The translations under genes were made by a program, and so were the position numbers. Under the pieces are notes generated by a model. That model was not told the origin of the DNA and ran no database searches. It saw nothing but the letters and a program-made list of their open reading frames with translations. This document shows positions 55,615 to 63,471 of a stretch of DNA of 64,000 nt, in pieces. Positions within the stretch are counted from its first letter, which is position 1, and each line of letters opens with the position of its first letter. Source of the stretch: Lachnoclostridium phytofermentans (GTDB lineage Bacteria > Bacillota > Clostridia > Lachnospirales > Lachnospiraceae); the NCBI RefSeq assembly GCF_000733755.1, contig NZ_JPOF01000001.1:290001-354000 (forward strand), written 5' to 3'.

Positions 55615-55652
55615 AACAAGGAAAAGTACGCGAAGCGTGCTTTTTCTTGTTT
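55615..55652. terminator. Second hairpin in tandem
   Basis: Inverted repeat AACAAGGAAAAGTACGCG / CGTGCTTTTTCTTGTT (one internal mismatch), 7 bases from the previous hairpin. Two tandem hairpins here mark a transcription boundary. Confidence 0.65.
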
Positions 55653-55789
55653 CTATACTTAACTATATTTTCAAACACAATGCATTGAAATAGAATTAAA
55701 ATTATTTCTATTTATGAGTAGGTAACAAGGCTTGGAATAAGCAGGCTTACCTCAGCTCGCTAGCTAATCGTATACTTTCTTTTATTATC

Positions 55790-56845
55790 TTAAAATTGAG
55801 TGAGAAAGACTTTTACAAAGTCATTATCAGTTAAATGAGGATACATCTTTTCAACACGTTTAATTTCTTCTAATTGATTTACGGACAATACTTCTTCCTC
55901 ATTTAAACACCAGATACCATCCATAAGTCCCTGTTCCATTAAAATTTCATGAACACCAGGAATACAGCCTGCAAAGTTATTTGCTACATCAAAGAAGGCT
56001 CCATTGCAATCCGTTACTTCAATTGCTAGCGAGAGTAAATCGCTTGGTATCATAGACTCGCGTTGATATTTCTTAAGATCAGAAAACAGTTTTACTACGG
56101 TATTCGTCCAAAGGGACCAGTGACCGAGTAAACCTCCGACAAATCGCTTTTCTATCTGCTTTCCATCGATTGTAAAACGAAATGGTGTTAGTAAATCTAC
56201 AACAATATTATCGTCATTTCCAGTATAAAGAGCCACTTCTTCACTTCTTTTTGATGCAGCAACACCACGGACAAGATCTATGGTTTGATAACGGTTAAAG
56301 GAAGCACATTTGATGGCAACCACATTCGGGGTATCTGCAACAGCCCTCCAATATTCATAAGAGAGACGTCTTCCACCACAGGCTGTTTGTAGATAAAAGC
56401 CGATGACAGGAATAATTTCTGCTACAGCTTTTGTTCTTTCAACAAGGTAGTCTTCATTTTCTTCTAATAACCCTCCAGGACTTAGTAAAACAGCATCATA
56501 GCCAAGTGATTTTGCAAGTTTTGCTTCGCTGACTGCTTGTTCTGTCCTTCCGCAAGCACCCGCAACCCGGATAATTGTCTTTCCAGTCTCCTGTTCATAT
56601 TTTGTGATTTCTTCTGCTGCTACCGTAAGTACTGGTTCCAATAAATTAATTTCAGGCTTTCTGATTTCAAACTGAGTGGTATGTACTGCAACTGCTACAC
56701 CACCAACACCTGCATGAAGATAATACTTCACTAGTTTTCGTTGACCTTCCTCATGAAAGCTACGGTCACTATGGAGTGCAAGTGGGATAGCAGGAATTAC
56801 AGTACCCTCCTTTAAATTATAGAGAGCGGTTTCGTGTCGATTCAT
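55790..56845 (-). CDS. DapA-superfamily aldolase/lyase
   Basis: This 351-residue class I aldolase-type enzyme has the TIM-barrel DapA pattern. GVGGVAVAVHTTQF near residues 47-60, the Tyr in IGFYLQTACGG and the Schiff-base Lys in VAIKCASFNRYQ near 176-187 are visible. DapA relatives include N-acetylneuraminate lyase, 2-keto-3-deoxygluconate aldolase and dihydrodipicolinate synthase. It is longer than the usual 290-300 residues, with a C-terminal extension (NQLEEIKRVEKMYPHLTDND). ATG overlaps the stop of the epimerase gene by one base, so both are cotranslated. The likely job is retro-aldol cleavage of a keto-deoxy sugar acid. Confidence 0.85.
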   Translation of the reverse strand: MNRHETALYNLKEGTVIPAIPLALHSDRSFHEEGQRKLVKYYLHAGVGGVAVAVHTTQFEIRKPEINLLEPVLTVAAEEITKYEQETGKTIIRVAGACGRTEQAVSEAKLAKSLGYDAVLLSPGGLLEENEDYLVERTKAVAEIIPVIGFYLQTACGGRRLSYEYWRAVADTPNVVAIKCASFNRYQTIDLVRGVAASKRSEEVALYTGNDDNIVVDLLTPFRFTIDGKQIEKRFVGGLLGHWSLWTNTVVKLFSDLKKYQRESMIPSDLLSLAIEVTDCNGAFFDVANNFAGCIPGVHEILMEQGLMDGIWCLNEEEVLSVNQLEEIKRVEKMYPHLTDNDFVKVFLTQF

Positions 56846-57861
56846 TAGAAATTCCCCTTTCTTTCTTCAAAATGTGTTGGCTTTCCTAGAGAACGTCCTC
56901 CTGATAGAATCCATTCTGCCTGCCAATCAATTAAGGTGTTGATAGAAACGGTTGGATAGCCAAAGAGTTCTGCCATCTTACTAGCATTGTTTAAGTAAGC
57001 AGTAGAAGACTCTTCTCCTACGAAACTTACCTCTTTCCCAAGTTTCTTTGCTAATTTTAGAGCGGTCTCTCTGACACCAATGGTTTCTGGTCCGGTAACG
57101 TTTAAACGGAAGATAGAGTTGTCAGCATGGAGTAGAAGTCTAATTGCCACTTCATTTGCATCTCCCTGCCAGATGCAATTAAAGCAAGGGCTCTCTAAGG
57201 AAATCGGACGATGATTCATGATATTCTCTGCAATGTCGTAGAGCACGCCATAACGAAGGTCAACGGCATAGTTTAATCGATAAATCGCAAGTTTGGTTCC
57301 ATAAGTTTTTGCGCCATACTCAAAGATACGTTCTCTAGAAAGGCTTGACATTGCATATTCTCCAACCGGTTCCGGATGGGTTTCTTCCGTAGCACCTCCA
57401 CTATAAATAGCAACCTTTGGATAAATGTTTCCGGTTGAAAATGCAACGATACGGCTTTCTTTAAAGTGCTCCATAACAAGAGAAGGAACGGTTGCATTCA
57501 TAGCCCAGGTTTGATACTCATTTCCGTTTGTACCAAACTTTTTGCCTGCCATATAGATAATATTCTCTACTTTTGGAAGGGAAGCAACTGCTCCGGCCTC
57601 CAATAAATCAGCAGAAATCATCTCTATCTTATGATCACTAAGGAGCTTTTTTACAATCGGATCGCTAAAACGCGATACAGCGATTATTCGCTTATTTACA
57701 CCTGCCATCTCACAGGCACGCTTTGCAAGTAAGCTAAGCGTTGGCCCCATCTTTCCACCAGCACCGAGAATCATAATATCACCAGTAATCTTTTTCATAT
57801 CTTCGATCAGCGCATTTGACGGGTTGGTCAATAACGTATCTAATCTTTCTTCAGTCCACAT
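56845..57861 (-). CDS. Extended SDR (NAD-dependent epimerase/dehydratase-like)
   Basis: This is a 338-residue Rossmann-fold protein. The nucleotide loop MILGAGGKMGPTLSLLAKRA near residues 30-49 (GxxGxxG) and the serine in AFSTGNIYP near 140-148 fit extended SDRs. The usual YxxxK is YAMSS here (EYAMSSLSRERIFEYG near 168-183): the Tyr is present but the Lys position is Ser, so normal proton-shuttle chemistry is in doubt. It may be a catalytically altered epimerase, reductase or a binding protein. The gene starts the leftward operon with a GGAGGAG site and overlaps the DapA-like gene. Similar pairs occur in sugar-acid loci. Confidence 0.82.
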   Translation of the reverse strand: MWTEERLDTLLTNPSNALIEDMKKITGDIMILGAGGKMGPTLSLLAKRACEMAGVNKRIIAVSRFSDPIVKKLLSDHKIEMISADLLEAGAVASLPKVENIIYMAGKKFGTNGNEYQTWAMNATVPSLVMEHFKESRIVAFSTGNIYPKVAIYSGGATEETHPEPVGEYAMSSLSRERIFEYGAKTYGTKLAIYRLNYAVDLRYGVLYDIAENIMNHRPISLESPCFNCIWQGDANEVAIRLLLHADNSIFRLNVTGPETIGVRETALKLAKKLGKEVSFVGEESSTAYLNNASKMAELFGYPTVSINTLIDWQAEWILSGGRSLGKPTHFEERKGNF

Positions 57862-58240
57862 AGGTACTCCTCCTTGGAATTTTCTTAATTCACGACAGTG
57901 AAAACCGCAGATAGAAGTTCTACTGCCTTTTGTGTAGTTTCAGTATAAAAGACCATAAAAATATAGTAAATTGCCAGTATTTAAGCCTAAGGTAACAAAG
58001 TATAAAGTTTAAACTTTGATAGGAAATCCTTAAAAATGTTAGTTCTAAATGTTGGACATGTATTATGCCTAGATTAATTTTTGTGAGTGTTAGATTAAGT
58101 AGTGGCAATTTTAAGTTGCGGCTACAGCAGATATAATAAAATTACAAAGCAAGCCTAAGGACATACGTTCTCAACAATACATAAGAAGACAGAACAAAAA
58201 GTTTAGGGTTTGAAACGAAATAAGAAGGAGGTATATCCTT
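57862..58240. other. Divergent control region of the epimerase and sugar-importer operons
   Basis: This 379-base gap separates the leftward catabolic genes from the rightward importer. It is AT-rich and must hold both promoters. It contains a perfect 14-bp palindrome AAAGTTTAAACTTT (58004-58017; longer symmetric flanks give TATAAAGTTTAAACTTTGAT), a good candidate binding site for the membrane AraC protein or another regulator. No promoter boxes were clear enough to mark. Confidence 0.55.
58004..58017. promoter_or_regulatory. Palindromic operator candidate
   Basis: AAAGTTTAAACTTT is a perfect 14-bp palindrome in the divergent intergenic region. AT-rich palindromes arise by chance, so this is only a candidate. 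Confidence 0.35.
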
Positions 58241-59221
58241 ATGGGGATGAAAAAGGATAAAAGAAAAGAAGGGAGAGCCAGACCCAGTAAAGAGGTAAGA
58301 GCGCGAATAAGGCATCGAAACCAAGTACTAATTAAAAGAAACTGGGCGCTGTACTTATTTATATTACCTGCGTTCCTGTATTTTCTAATATTTGCTTATG
58401 TACCTATGTATGGAGTACAGATTGCCTTTAAAGACTTTATTGCTACAAAAGGATTTGGGGGAAGCCCTTGGGCAGATCCGATTTTTAAACATTTTCTAAC
58501 GTTTTTTAGTTCGGTTAACTTTTCACAGATATTTATGAATACGATCACCCTTTCCTTATATTATATGGCAGTTAGTTTTGTAACACCAATTATCTTAGCC
58601 TTAATGATTAATGAAGTTGGGAATAAGTATTTTAAGAAGACAGTACAAAACATTACATACATGCCTTACTTTATCTCAACTGTAGTACTTGTTGGTATGA
58701 TTGATCTTTTTCTTTCAAGAAATGGATTATTCAATCAAATCGGAGGAGCATTATTTAACTCGGAACCAACGATGTTTTTGATGAAGGACAGCTTGTTCAA
58801 TGATATTTATGTGTGGAGTGGTGTATGGCAGGTTACCGGATATGGTGCAGTAATTTACATTGCCGCATTGAGTGGTGTTTCGCCTGAACTTCATGAAGCA
58901 GCTATTATGGATGGTGCAGGGCGAATGCAGCGAATCCGACATATCAATTTACCGGCGATTATGCCAACCATTGTAGTAATGTTGATAATGACGGTCGGTG
59001 GTATCATGAACCTTTCCTTTGAAAAAGTGTTACTGATGCAAAAGGATGGAAACATGATGGTGTCGGAAGTAATCTCTACCTATGTATATAAATTAGGTAT
59101 TCAAAGGGCACAGTACAGTTTATCTTCTGCTGTCGGATTATTTAATAATGTAATTAACTTAATCTTATTAGTAACTGTCAATAAAATATCAAGAAAAGTC
59201 AGCGAAAACTCATTATGGTAG
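58241..59221 (+). CDS. Sugar ABC transporter permease, LplB type
   Basis: This is a 326-residue inner-membrane permease. Six hydrophobic segments follow a basic N-terminal tail (about residues 1-35). FILPAFLYFLIFAYVPMYGVQIAFKDF near residues 41-67 is typical of the LplB family. The EAA loop is PELHEAAIMDGAGRMQRIRHINLPAI near 210-235. This class pairs with a YtcP-type permease and a large lipoprotein and imports complex oligosaccharides; the ATPase (MsmK-like) is usually encoded elsewhere and is not seen here. GGAGG at 58227 lies about ten bases before the ATG. It is the first gene of the importer operon. Confidence 0.93.
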   Translation: MGMKKDKRKEGRARPSKEVRARIRHRNQVLIKRNWALYLFILPAFLYFLIFAYVPMYGVQIAFKDFIATKGFGGSPWADPIFKHFLTFFSSVNFSQIFMNTITLSLYYMAVSFVTPIILALMINEVGNKYFKKTVQNITYMPYFISTVVLVGMIDLFLSRNGLFNQIGGALFNSEPTMFLMKDSLFNDIYVWSGVWQVTGYGAVIYIAALSGVSPELHEAAIMDGAGRMQRIRHINLPAIMPTIVVMLIMTVGGIMNLSFEKVLLMQKDGNMMVSEVISTYVYKLGIQRAQYSLSSAVGLFNNVINLILLVTVNKISRKVSENSLW

Positions 59222-59236
59222 AAAGGAGGGGGATAC

Positions 59237-60148
59237 ATGAAGCGAAAGAATAGAATGAAACAATCCAGAGGAGACAAGATCTTTGTTATCATCAATTATA
59301 CTCTCTTAACTGTAATATTACTGTTATGTCTCTACCCTCTATGGTTTGTTATTATTTCATCAGTTAGTAATCCAGACCTAGTAAATTCAGGAAAGGTATG
59401 GTTGCTTCCAAAAGAAATTAGTTTTACTGGTTACAAAAACCTATTTAATGACAAAAGTATTATTAGAGGTTATATCAATACCTTAATTTATACAGGTGGA
59501 GGCACTTTGTTAAATCTAGCGGTTACATTACCAGCGGCTTATGCACTGTCTAGAAAAGATTTTGTAGGAAGAAAGTTTTTTACACTGATGTTTCTATTTA
59601 CCATGTTTTTCTCTGGTGGGTTGATTCCAACCTTTATGACAGTAAAAAACCTTGGTTTATACAACAATCCATGGGTTATGGTAATACTCGGTGCAACGTC
59701 CATGACGAATATTATTATTAGCCGAACGTTTTTTATGACGAATATTCCAAATGAGTTACATGAAGCAGCTCAAATTGATGGCTGCGGAAACGTAAGGCTC
59801 TTTCTACAGGTCGTGTTACCAATATCCACTGCAATCTGCGCTGTAATGGCTCTGTTTTTTGCAGTAAATCACTGGAACGGTTATTTTACAGCATTAATTT
59901 ACATTCGTGATGATCGATATAAGCCACTTCAAATTATAATGAGAGAAGTTTTAATGAGGAGTCAGTTTAACGCGGAGATGTTACAACAAGGTGGTGATTC
60001 TGCAGGATTATTACAAGAGGAGCTAAAAGCAGCAGAGCAGATTAAATATGCATTAATCGTAGTTGCTTCACTCCCAGTAATGGCAATTTATCCATTTATT
60101 CAGAAGTATTTTGTAAAGGGCGTAACGGTAGGTGCAGTAAAAGGGTGA
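59237..60148 (+). CDS. Sugar ABC transporter permease, YtcP type
   Basis: This 303-residue permease has six hydrophobic segments and a carbohydrate-importer pattern: FFSGGLIPTFMTVKNLGLYNNPW near residues 116-138 and the EAA loop NELHEAAQIDGCGNVRLFLQVVLP near 173-196. The C-terminal PVMAIYPFIQKYFVKGVTVGAVKG is diagnostic of the family. AAAGGAGGGGG lies before the ATG. It is 15 bases after the LplB-type gene, so the two form one heterodimer. Confidence 0.94.
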   Translation: MKRKNRMKQSRGDKIFVIINYTLLTVILLLCLYPLWFVIISSVSNPDLVNSGKVWLLPKEISFTGYKNLFNDKSIIRGYINTLIYTGGGTLLNLAVTLPAAYALSRKDFVGRKFFTLMFLFTMFFSGGLIPTFMTVKNLGLYNNPWVMVILGATSMTNIIISRTFFMTNIPNELHEAAQIDGCGNVRLFLQVVLPISTAICAVMALFFAVNHWNGYFTALIYIRDDRYKPLQIIMREVLMRSQFNAEMLQQGGDSAGLLQEELKAAEQIKYALIVVASLPVMAIYPFIQKYFVKGVTVGAVKG

Positions 60149-60220
60149 TATTTTAACCAAAACTACACAAATCGTGATATAATTTAGCCAAGTGAAATTA
60201 TTATAAGAGGAGGATTCATT

Positions 60221-61900
60221 ATGAAGTTTAAGAAACTTGTAGCAATGGGGCTTTGCACATGTCTGGCGGTATCTATGCTAGCTGGATGCGGTAAGAAGAA
60301 TGATGATCAAGCAAATAATAATGGTACGGTGGCTCCAACAGAGGGGCAAAGTAATCCATCTGGTGGTGACACTGGAAAAGATGATATGCCAGAAAATGTG
60401 AATGCGGTAGGTGTTTATCCAATTGTAAAAGAGCCAATCACACTTACGATTATGGGACGTAAGGATCCAGGAGCTACGGATTGGGGTGAACTTGAGGTAT
60501 TCAAACGCTTAACAAAAATCACTAACATTAATTTTGAGTTTGAATTATCAGAAGGTGATACCTTCGTAGAACAAAAGAATATCGCATTAGTGGGTGGTGA
60601 ATATCCAGATTTAATTTTACGTGCAGATACTTCTTCTATCACGGACGAAGAAACTTATGGACCACAAGGAGTATTCCTAGACTTAACAGATTTAATTGAT
60701 AAGTATGCTCCAAATATCAAAGCATTATTAGAGGAGCGTCCTGACATTAAAGCAGCGATTACTTCTATGGATGGTAAGATTTATGGATTACCATATGCAT
60801 TCCAGACAGCAACAACACAAGCGCACACTGGATTCTTTGATTCTAAGTGGATGGAGAACGTAGGGATCACAAAGGTTCCAGAAACAACAGATGAATTATA
60901 TGATATGTTAGTGAAGTTTAAAGAAATGGATGCGAATGGAAATGGTGATCCTAATGATGAGATTCCATTTAGCTGTTCCGGTTTAAATACAACAATTCGT
61001 CGTCTTTTAATACCAGCATTTACGGGTACTGCAGAAGGTTTAGGATTTGATATCAAAGATGGTGAAGTTGTATATGCACCAGCTCTACCAGAGTATAAAG
61101 AGTTTTTAATCTATGCAAACAAGCTTTATAGCGAGGGATTACTTGATCCAGAGTTTTCAACACAAACAAGCCAACAGTGGCAGGCTAAGGTAAAAGCAGA
61201 TATGTGTGGAATATACTCCGCTTCTCCAACTTTATTGGATCCAGAAGTGACAACTACGCAGCAGTTATCTCTTCCTCCATTAACAAGCAGTTCGAATGAT
61301 AAGAAGGTAGCTATTCAGCCAGATAACTTATATCCAGCCAGAGGATTTATCACAGATAAATGTAAAGACCCAGTAGCAGCAATCCGCTTACTTGATATGT
61401 TCTACGCAACTCCAGAAAATGCTGTAGAAGGCTTTTCCGGTCAGACTTTATTCCTTGGATGGGAAGGTGAACATTGGAAATACACTGACGACACGAAAGA
61501 GCATTATCAATGGATTGATCCAATCACTGGATTTGGTGATATCAATAAATCCATCTCAGTCAATATGGAATTACCAGGATACTTAAACTTTACTGCTGGC
61601 CCTGCTGGAAATCCATTGATGGAGATGAAGGTAGAACAAGTAAACAAGATGCAGAAACCTTATTATACTACTGCTTACCCTATTAATGCTAGATTTACAG
61701 CAGAGGAATCCGAGCGAGGTAATGTAATTGAAAATGATTTATATACCTATGTAACAATGATGACTACTAAGTTTATCATTGGTGAAGTAAGCATCGATAA
61801 GTTTGATGAATACATTGATACATTAAATAAGACAGGTCTTCCAGAGCTATTAGAAATCAAGAGAGCAGCTTTAGCAAGATGGAATGAGGCTATGAAGTAA
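60221..61900 (+). CDS. Extracellular sugar-binding lipoprotein
   Basis: This is a 559-residue solute-binding protein for the ABC importer. The signal peptide ends in the lipobox LAGC with lipid-modified Cys23 (MLAGCGKK), then an Asn/Gly/Asp-rich linker (about 24-60), then the typical binding lobe. It belongs to the large (about 500-560 residue) family of oligosaccharide-binding lipoproteins found with LplB/YtcP permeases. GLPYAFQTATT and GEVVYAPALPEYKEFL are family-like. AGAGGAGGA lies before the ATG. The ligand cannot be told from sequence, but the neighbours suggest a poly- or oligosaccharide with acidic or modified sugars. Confidence 0.93.
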   Translation: MKFKKLVAMGLCTCLAVSMLAGCGKKNDDQANNNGTVAPTEGQSNPSGGDTGKDDMPENVNAVGVYPIVKEPITLTIMGRKDPGATDWGELEVFKRLTKITNINFEFELSEGDTFVEQKNIALVGGEYPDLILRADTSSITDEETYGPQGVFLDLTDLIDKYAPNIKALLEERPDIKAAITSMDGKIYGLPYAFQTATTQAHTGFFDSKWMENVGITKVPETTDELYDMLVKFKEMDANGNGDPNDEIPFSCSGLNTTIRRLLIPAFTGTAEGLGFDIKDGEVVYAPALPEYKEFLIYANKLYSEGLLDPEFSTQTSQQWQAKVKADMCGIYSASPTLLDPEVTTTQQLSLPPLTSSSNDKKVAIQPDNLYPARGFITDKCKDPVAAIRLLDMFYATPENAVEGFSGQTLFLGWEGEHWKYTDDTKEHYQWIDPITGFGDINKSISVNMELPGYLNFTAGPAGNPLMEMKVEQVNKMQKPYYTTAYPINARFTAEESERGNVIENDLYTYVTMMTTKFIIGEVSIDKFDEYIDTLNKTGLPELLEIKRAALARWNEAMK

Positions 61901-61911
61901 AAATTTAAGAT

Positions 61912-61970
61912 AAGGCTGCTGTGAGATGAAATAGTACGTAAGGATATTCATTTTTCAGTAGCCTTTTTAT
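61912..61970 (+). terminator. Attenuator/terminator after the lipoprotein gene
   Basis: Inverted repeat AAGGCTGCTG / CAGTAGCCTT (one G-U) followed by TTTTA. It may lower transcription into the downstream beta-helix gene, as is usual after highly expressed binding proteins. Confidence 0.65.
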
Positions 61971-62051
61971 TCGATATCCGCTTTGACCAATCGAAATGAG
62001 TCACAGTAGTTACCGATGTAGTCCAAGAAATAACTTTATGAGGGATAGAAT

Positions 62052-63383
62052 ATGCAGAAAGAAATGACAGCCTTTGAGACAGACTTTAGTAGATACGGAA
62101 TACTAGATGCATCTGTCCCGGCAGATAGCGCATTGGAACAGATGCTTGCAGATGAGAAAATTCGAGTAATTCATGCGTATACGCCACTTAATTTTACGAA
62201 AAGACATCATATAAAACGTGATAATATTACCTTTGATTTTCATGGAAATATGGTAACCGCAATTGGAATCGAGCATGCAAAACATAACGACCCATTTTCT
62301 GCGTTATTTCATGTTGCCGGGGAGAGGCTTAGTGAAATACGAAGTGTCAGTTTATCTCATCCGCTTAAGGAGCTTTATGATATTTTTGAAGTGGATGATT
62401 CTAGCCAGTTTGAACTAGATTCTTGGTGGATTGTTACTTGTAATGCCTTAATCGGCAGAGAAGAAAAAGAAATTGATAAAATGCTACAGGTAACAGAAAT
62501 CATTGATAAGACTCATGTCCGCTTTAATTATAAGATGGGATGGCCCCTTGAAACTGGTAGAACGTTAACCTACCAAAAAGTAAAGCCCATCGTTGATGTT
62601 TCAGTTAGTAATATGAGATTTCATGGAAATCAGGATGGAGAAGAAACTGGCGTAGAACCACTAGCTTTTGAATATGCAGTCAATTGCAATGCGAATAACA
62701 TTCATGCAAAGTTTACCTATTGGCCAGTAATATTGCGCCGGCATAACACAGGCTATGTTACTGAGAAGTGCTCCTTACATAATCCTATCGAGGTAGTAGT
62801 TGGAGGTACTGGTTATCTGACACAACAAATACATTGTCTTTATGGAAAGGTCAGAGATTGTGAAGCAAGCAATGCAAGACACTTAAATGACTTTACCGGC
62901 AGTGCATATTGTATGGTGGAGAACTGTCACGGTGACGGTGATTTCCATGGTGCTTTTGTCACTCATGGGCAATTTGAGCACGACCTTACCTATATTGGAA
63001 ATTCCGGACTTCTTTCCTTTGCCAATAGTGGACCAACCTGGGGTTCCAGCGCAAAGAGAATTACAGTAATACGCCATGTGGGCTGTTGGGGGCTTGCTTT
63101 TGCAAAGGTCAGCGATTTAACCTTACAGGATGTAGTGATACGAAAGACAGAAAAGTATGAGGAATGTGGAAATCTTCTATTAAATGCAGATGGTCTTCAG
63201 GTGAGAGGGTGTGAGGCGGATCGGTTAATCCTTACACAGCGTTCCAATCGTTCCAAACGTCCTGTTGTGATTGAAAACAGTTATTTTATGGAAGGTGTTG
63301 AAATTACAACGACAGGTGAAGCAGCGGTTAACAATAAAGTGAACATCATAAATACAATAGACAAAGAAGGAAAGGAATGTTGA
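62052..63383 (+). CDS. Cytoplasmic right-handed beta-helix protein (paralogue of the 48388 protein)
   Basis: This 443-residue protein has no signal peptide. It matches the middle of the 789-residue protein at 48388: YGILDASVPADSALEQML aligns with its WFGIFDESIPADNALESL, and the conserved block (GGTGYLTQQIHCLYG, RHLNDFTGSAYCMVENCH, AFVTHGQFEHDLTYIGNSG, then LSFANS) is nearly the same. It lacks the tailspike-like head and the C-terminal region. Repeated His, Asp and Glu in the block may form the active site. Location is cytoplasmic, suggesting it cuts an imported oligosaccharide. GAGGGATAG lies before the ATG. It is third in the ABC importer group. Confidence 0.8.
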   Translation: MQKEMTAFETDFSRYGILDASVPADSALEQMLADEKIRVIHAYTPLNFTKRHHIKRDNITFDFHGNMVTAIGIEHAKHNDPFSALFHVAGERLSEIRSVSLSHPLKELYDIFEVDDSSQFELDSWWIVTCNALIGREEKEIDKMLQVTEIIDKTHVRFNYKMGWPLETGRTLTYQKVKPIVDVSVSNMRFHGNQDGEETGVEPLAFEYAVNCNANNIHAKFTYWPVILRRHNTGYVTEKCSLHNPIEVVVGGTGYLTQQIHCLYGKVRDCEASNARHLNDFTGSAYCMVENCHGDGDFHGAFVTHGQFEHDLTYIGNSGLLSFANSGPTWGSSAKRITVIRHVGCWGLAFAKVSDLTLQDVVIRKTEKYEECGNLLLNADGLQVRGCEADRLILTQRSNRSKRPVVIENSYFMEGVEITTTGEAAVNNKVNIINTIDKEGKEC

Positions 63384-63471
63384 ATAAAAAGCGTTTCAAC
63401 ATTTCATAGAAATTGAGACTAGAGTTGTTTCAGTTTTGTTAGCGCGTCGCAACGCGTAGATAGGTACCCAT

